A stretch of 64,000 bases of DNA from Macrocystis pyrifera (Eukaryota; Sar; Phaeophyceae; Laminariales; Laminariaceae). Positions 63,481-64,000 of this stretch are shown in pieces. Location of the stretch: assembly GCA_031763025.1 (NCBI GenBank), contig JASSKH010000006.1:14411479-14475478 (forward strand), in the 5' to 3' direction. A model generated the notes under the pieces. The model did no database searches and was not told the origin of the DNA. It worked only from the letters and a program-made list of their open reading frames with translations. The position numbers and the translations under genes are program-made. Within the stretch, counting starts at the first letter, position 1. Each line of letters starts with the position of its first letter.

Positions 63481-64000
63481 ATATACAGGCAGTAGGTCGA
63501 GTCTAATCCTGCAGCAGGAGGAGTTTGTATGATGTCACCTTCCTGCCTACCTGTGGTATTGTATGAGATGGTAACGACGCAGAGCGACACAGACCTTACT
63601 GCTGTGCCGTAGCAAAAGATACTTCGATATTTCTACCTCGGCCAGAGGAACCCGCCTATATATGTTGTATGTATGTGTGTTCTCATCTCACTCTGAACTG
63701 CGGGTGGGATATCTTCGATAATATTACGAGTGTTGTGACAAGACTTTTTGATTTTTGGCGTCACTGTCACTGACTGCACGGTGAGAGCACGCCATAAGAA
63801 ACGGCGGCATCATCATCACAATCAGCAACCAAAACAAAAAAAAGCAATCACTCTCACCTGCCTGGTTGAATATATACCACGGGTATACATACCTGTACCA
63901 GGCATCAATCAGTAGTATAAGTATGTCGTCGTGTTGGTCAAAACAAAAACTAATTATGTATCGTCATTCAATCACACTATTAATGTTCATCATGTGGTTC
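63481..64000. other. No gene seen
   Basis: Plain sequence to the window end with ATACCACGGGTATACATACC near 63875. Confidence 0.45.

Overview
This 64 kb window is eukaryotic nuclear DNA made almost entirely of decayed mobile elements and simple repeats. No convincing host protein gene is visible. Signs of a eukaryotic chromosome are an interstitial TTAGGG telomeric block, an intronless tRNA-Gln(CUG) gene, LINE, gypsy, copia and tyrosine-recombinase retroelement remnants, SINEs, MITEs and very long microsatellites. The lineage cannot be fixed from the sequence. A TTAGGG telomere with chromovirus gypsy, copia, LINE and YR relics would fit a stramenopile alga or a similar protist with a repeat-rich genome (inference, low confidence).

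Layout. 0-4.5 kb: a dispersed repeat, one sound tRNA-Gln gene and a tandem array of decaying tRNA-Gln copies. 4.5-7.6 kb: a gypsy integrase plus chromodomain-like relic running into a CCATGG-rich repeat that contains 12 telomeric hexamers. 9-15 kb: LTR fragments, a copia-like leader, a 2.4 kb LINE relic on the minus strand and a tRNA-headed SINE. 16-20.5 kb: a MULE-like MITE and very small LTR elements, one with a perfect 5-bp target duplication. 21.5-23.2 kb: a tyrosine-recombinase relic enclosed by two sets of direct repeats. 26-28.3 kb: an array built on CGTGGTCACGAAAAGG invaded by a 650-bp foldback element, then a copia gag relic. 30.3 kb: a poly-T tract of about 290 bp. 31.5-35.8 kb: the longest element, an APE-type LINE on the minus strand with poly-C 3' ends. 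38.2 kb: a complete 299-bp LTR element. 38.8-62 kb: a zone packed with about 36 copies of one ~105-bp palindromic MITE family (43 in the window), some nested in each other, mixed with LINE 3' ends, a second MITE family and a 1.4 kb (ACT)n array.

The most novel structures are: (i) LTR elements with LTRs of about 60-86 bp, internal regions without coding capacity, a primer-binding site matching a tRNA-Ser 3' end, and tRNA-like pol III A and B boxes across the LTR/PBS junction; (ii) the two-subfamily TA-targeting MITE burst with a clean nested insertion that proves the target duplication; (iii) the YR element with split direct repeats; (iv) the telomeric block inside the CCATGG repeat. Nearly all coding relics carry frameshifts or stops, so this reads as an old, gene-poor, possibly subtelomeric or heterochromatic region with younger non-autonomous insertions on top.
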